From Euphorbia lathyris (Eukaryota > Streptophyta > Magnoliopsida > Malpighiales > Euphorbiaceae): a DNA stretch of 64,000 bases. Below, piece by piece: positions 63,376-64,000 of this stretch (position 1 is the first letter of the stretch; every line of letters starts with the position of its first letter). Both the position numbers and the translations under genes were made by a program. Below the pieces are notes generated by a model, which worked only from the letters and a program-made list of their open reading frames with translations, had not been told where the DNA came from and made no database searches. The DNA is taken from NCBI RefSeq assembly GCF_963576675.1, contig NC_088916.1:13554501-13618500 (forward strand), read 5' to 3'.

Positions 63376-64000
63376 TATGGGTGCAACCGAGCCGAACCGA
63401 GTCGAACCTTAGGTAGGTTCGGTATTGGCTCGTTAAATATCTAGAGCCGAACCCTCTCGAATCGAGTTTTAACGAGCTTTGATCGAATTGAGTTTTGATC
63501 GAATTTGACCGAGCTTCTAACGAGCTTTAATCAAATTCATCATACATGCATAAAATAAGTAACATAAAAAATAGAAAAGCCTTATAACATACTCCATATG
63601 AGTTTAAAATATTTATAAAGAAAAACAATAATGTTATTGCCGAGATTCCAAAACAGTATACGGTACTTGTGATCGGAAAACACAAGCTCGGAAAAATTTT
63701 CAAACAATGACACATATATTAAACTTTGTAATATATTTTATTCCTTATCAAAACCTAATTGTCTCGCTAAAGACTCAAATGTCTAAGCTTTTTGTGTCAT
63801 TTTTTTCTGTATGAGTTATATCTTATTTGAATTGTGAATTGTGAATTGTGATGAAAACTAATAATAACCAACGAAATATATATTAAATGTATATAAAATA
63901 AAATATATATAGTAATTAAAAATAATCAAGCCTCATCGCGAGCTTTCAAACCGAATCTGAGGAAACTTGGACTCAGCTCGTTATGCTCAAGTCGAGCTTT
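63376..64000. mobile_element. Second copy of the hAT MITE, cut by the window edge
   Basis: Starts TATGGGTGCAACCGAGC, matching the right terminal repeat of the 52947-53580 element, and follows its reverse complement (CTAGGTAGGTTCG-like, CCCTCTCGAA, TCGGAAAACACAA) to the window end, where GCTCG-rich sub-terminal sequence reappears. The far terminus and TSD are not visible. Confidence 0.78.

Overview
This is nuclear DNA from a flowering plant, probably a eudicot. It is AT-rich, has short GT-AG introns, carries typical plant LTR retrotransposons (Athila, Tat, Sirevirus), plant L1-type LINEs, a Helitron, TRIMs and MITEs, and a plant UBC8/UBC10-type ubiquitin-conjugating enzyme family. No bacterial, organellar or viral gene set is present. 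By base count the window is overwhelmingly transposable elements, many nested inside one another. The only clearly intact host genes I can support are two paralogous E2 enzyme genes on the minus strand (29696-32510 and 52434-54124).

Left block, 1-28690. A decayed Athila-like Ty3/gypsy element (plus strand) enters from the left edge with its pol, an extra ORF and a long 3' leader, and ends at a 3' LTR (25593-26877). That LTR abuts an L1 LINE (minus strand, 26878-28690), into which the Athila inserted. A 19-kb Helitron (minus strand, 6004-25042) sits in the Athila 3' region, with a TC start, a CTAG end and a 7-bp-stem hairpin. The Helitron carries a CHUP1-like gene fragment, a complete Tat-lineage Ty3/gypsy element (7928-19872, 5-bp TSD AAATC), a 9-bp-TSD foldback MITE and a tandem TRIM array (21356-23288). 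The Tat element in turn contains a non-autonomous hAT element (14723-16761, 8-bp TSD). The Tat element also carries, antisense to its own pol, a four-exon gene that reads open from start to stop over 689 codons, while its pol has three premature stops.

Middle block, 28691-47167. The first E2 gene has introns loaded with a 294-bp TRIM and a MITE. Next to it a LINE fragment is split by a 13.4-kb Sirevirus (Ty1/copia; 33400-46756, TSD GAACC, two 1344-bp LTRs). The Sirevirus has an intact 1042-codon pol, a broken gag, a broken envelope-position ORF, repeated polypurine tracts and a nested solo LTR (43421-45285).

Right block, 47168-64000. This holds a zf-GRF pseudogene, a 93-bp higher-order tandem repeat, an LTR remnant, a PIF/Harbinger-type Myb/SANT pseudogene, the second E2 gene (which lacks the first intron and has a hAT MITE in its last intron), a foldback MITE, a nearly full-length but broken L1 LINE, AT-rich intergenic DNA, and a second copy of the hAT MITE cut by the window edge.

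I found no new defence or metabolic system. The most unusual items are the TRIM array with an exact 871-bp higher-order period, the open spliced antisense gene inside a dead Tat element, the Helitron with a captured CHUP1 fragment, and the exact loss or gain of one intron between the two E2 paralogues.
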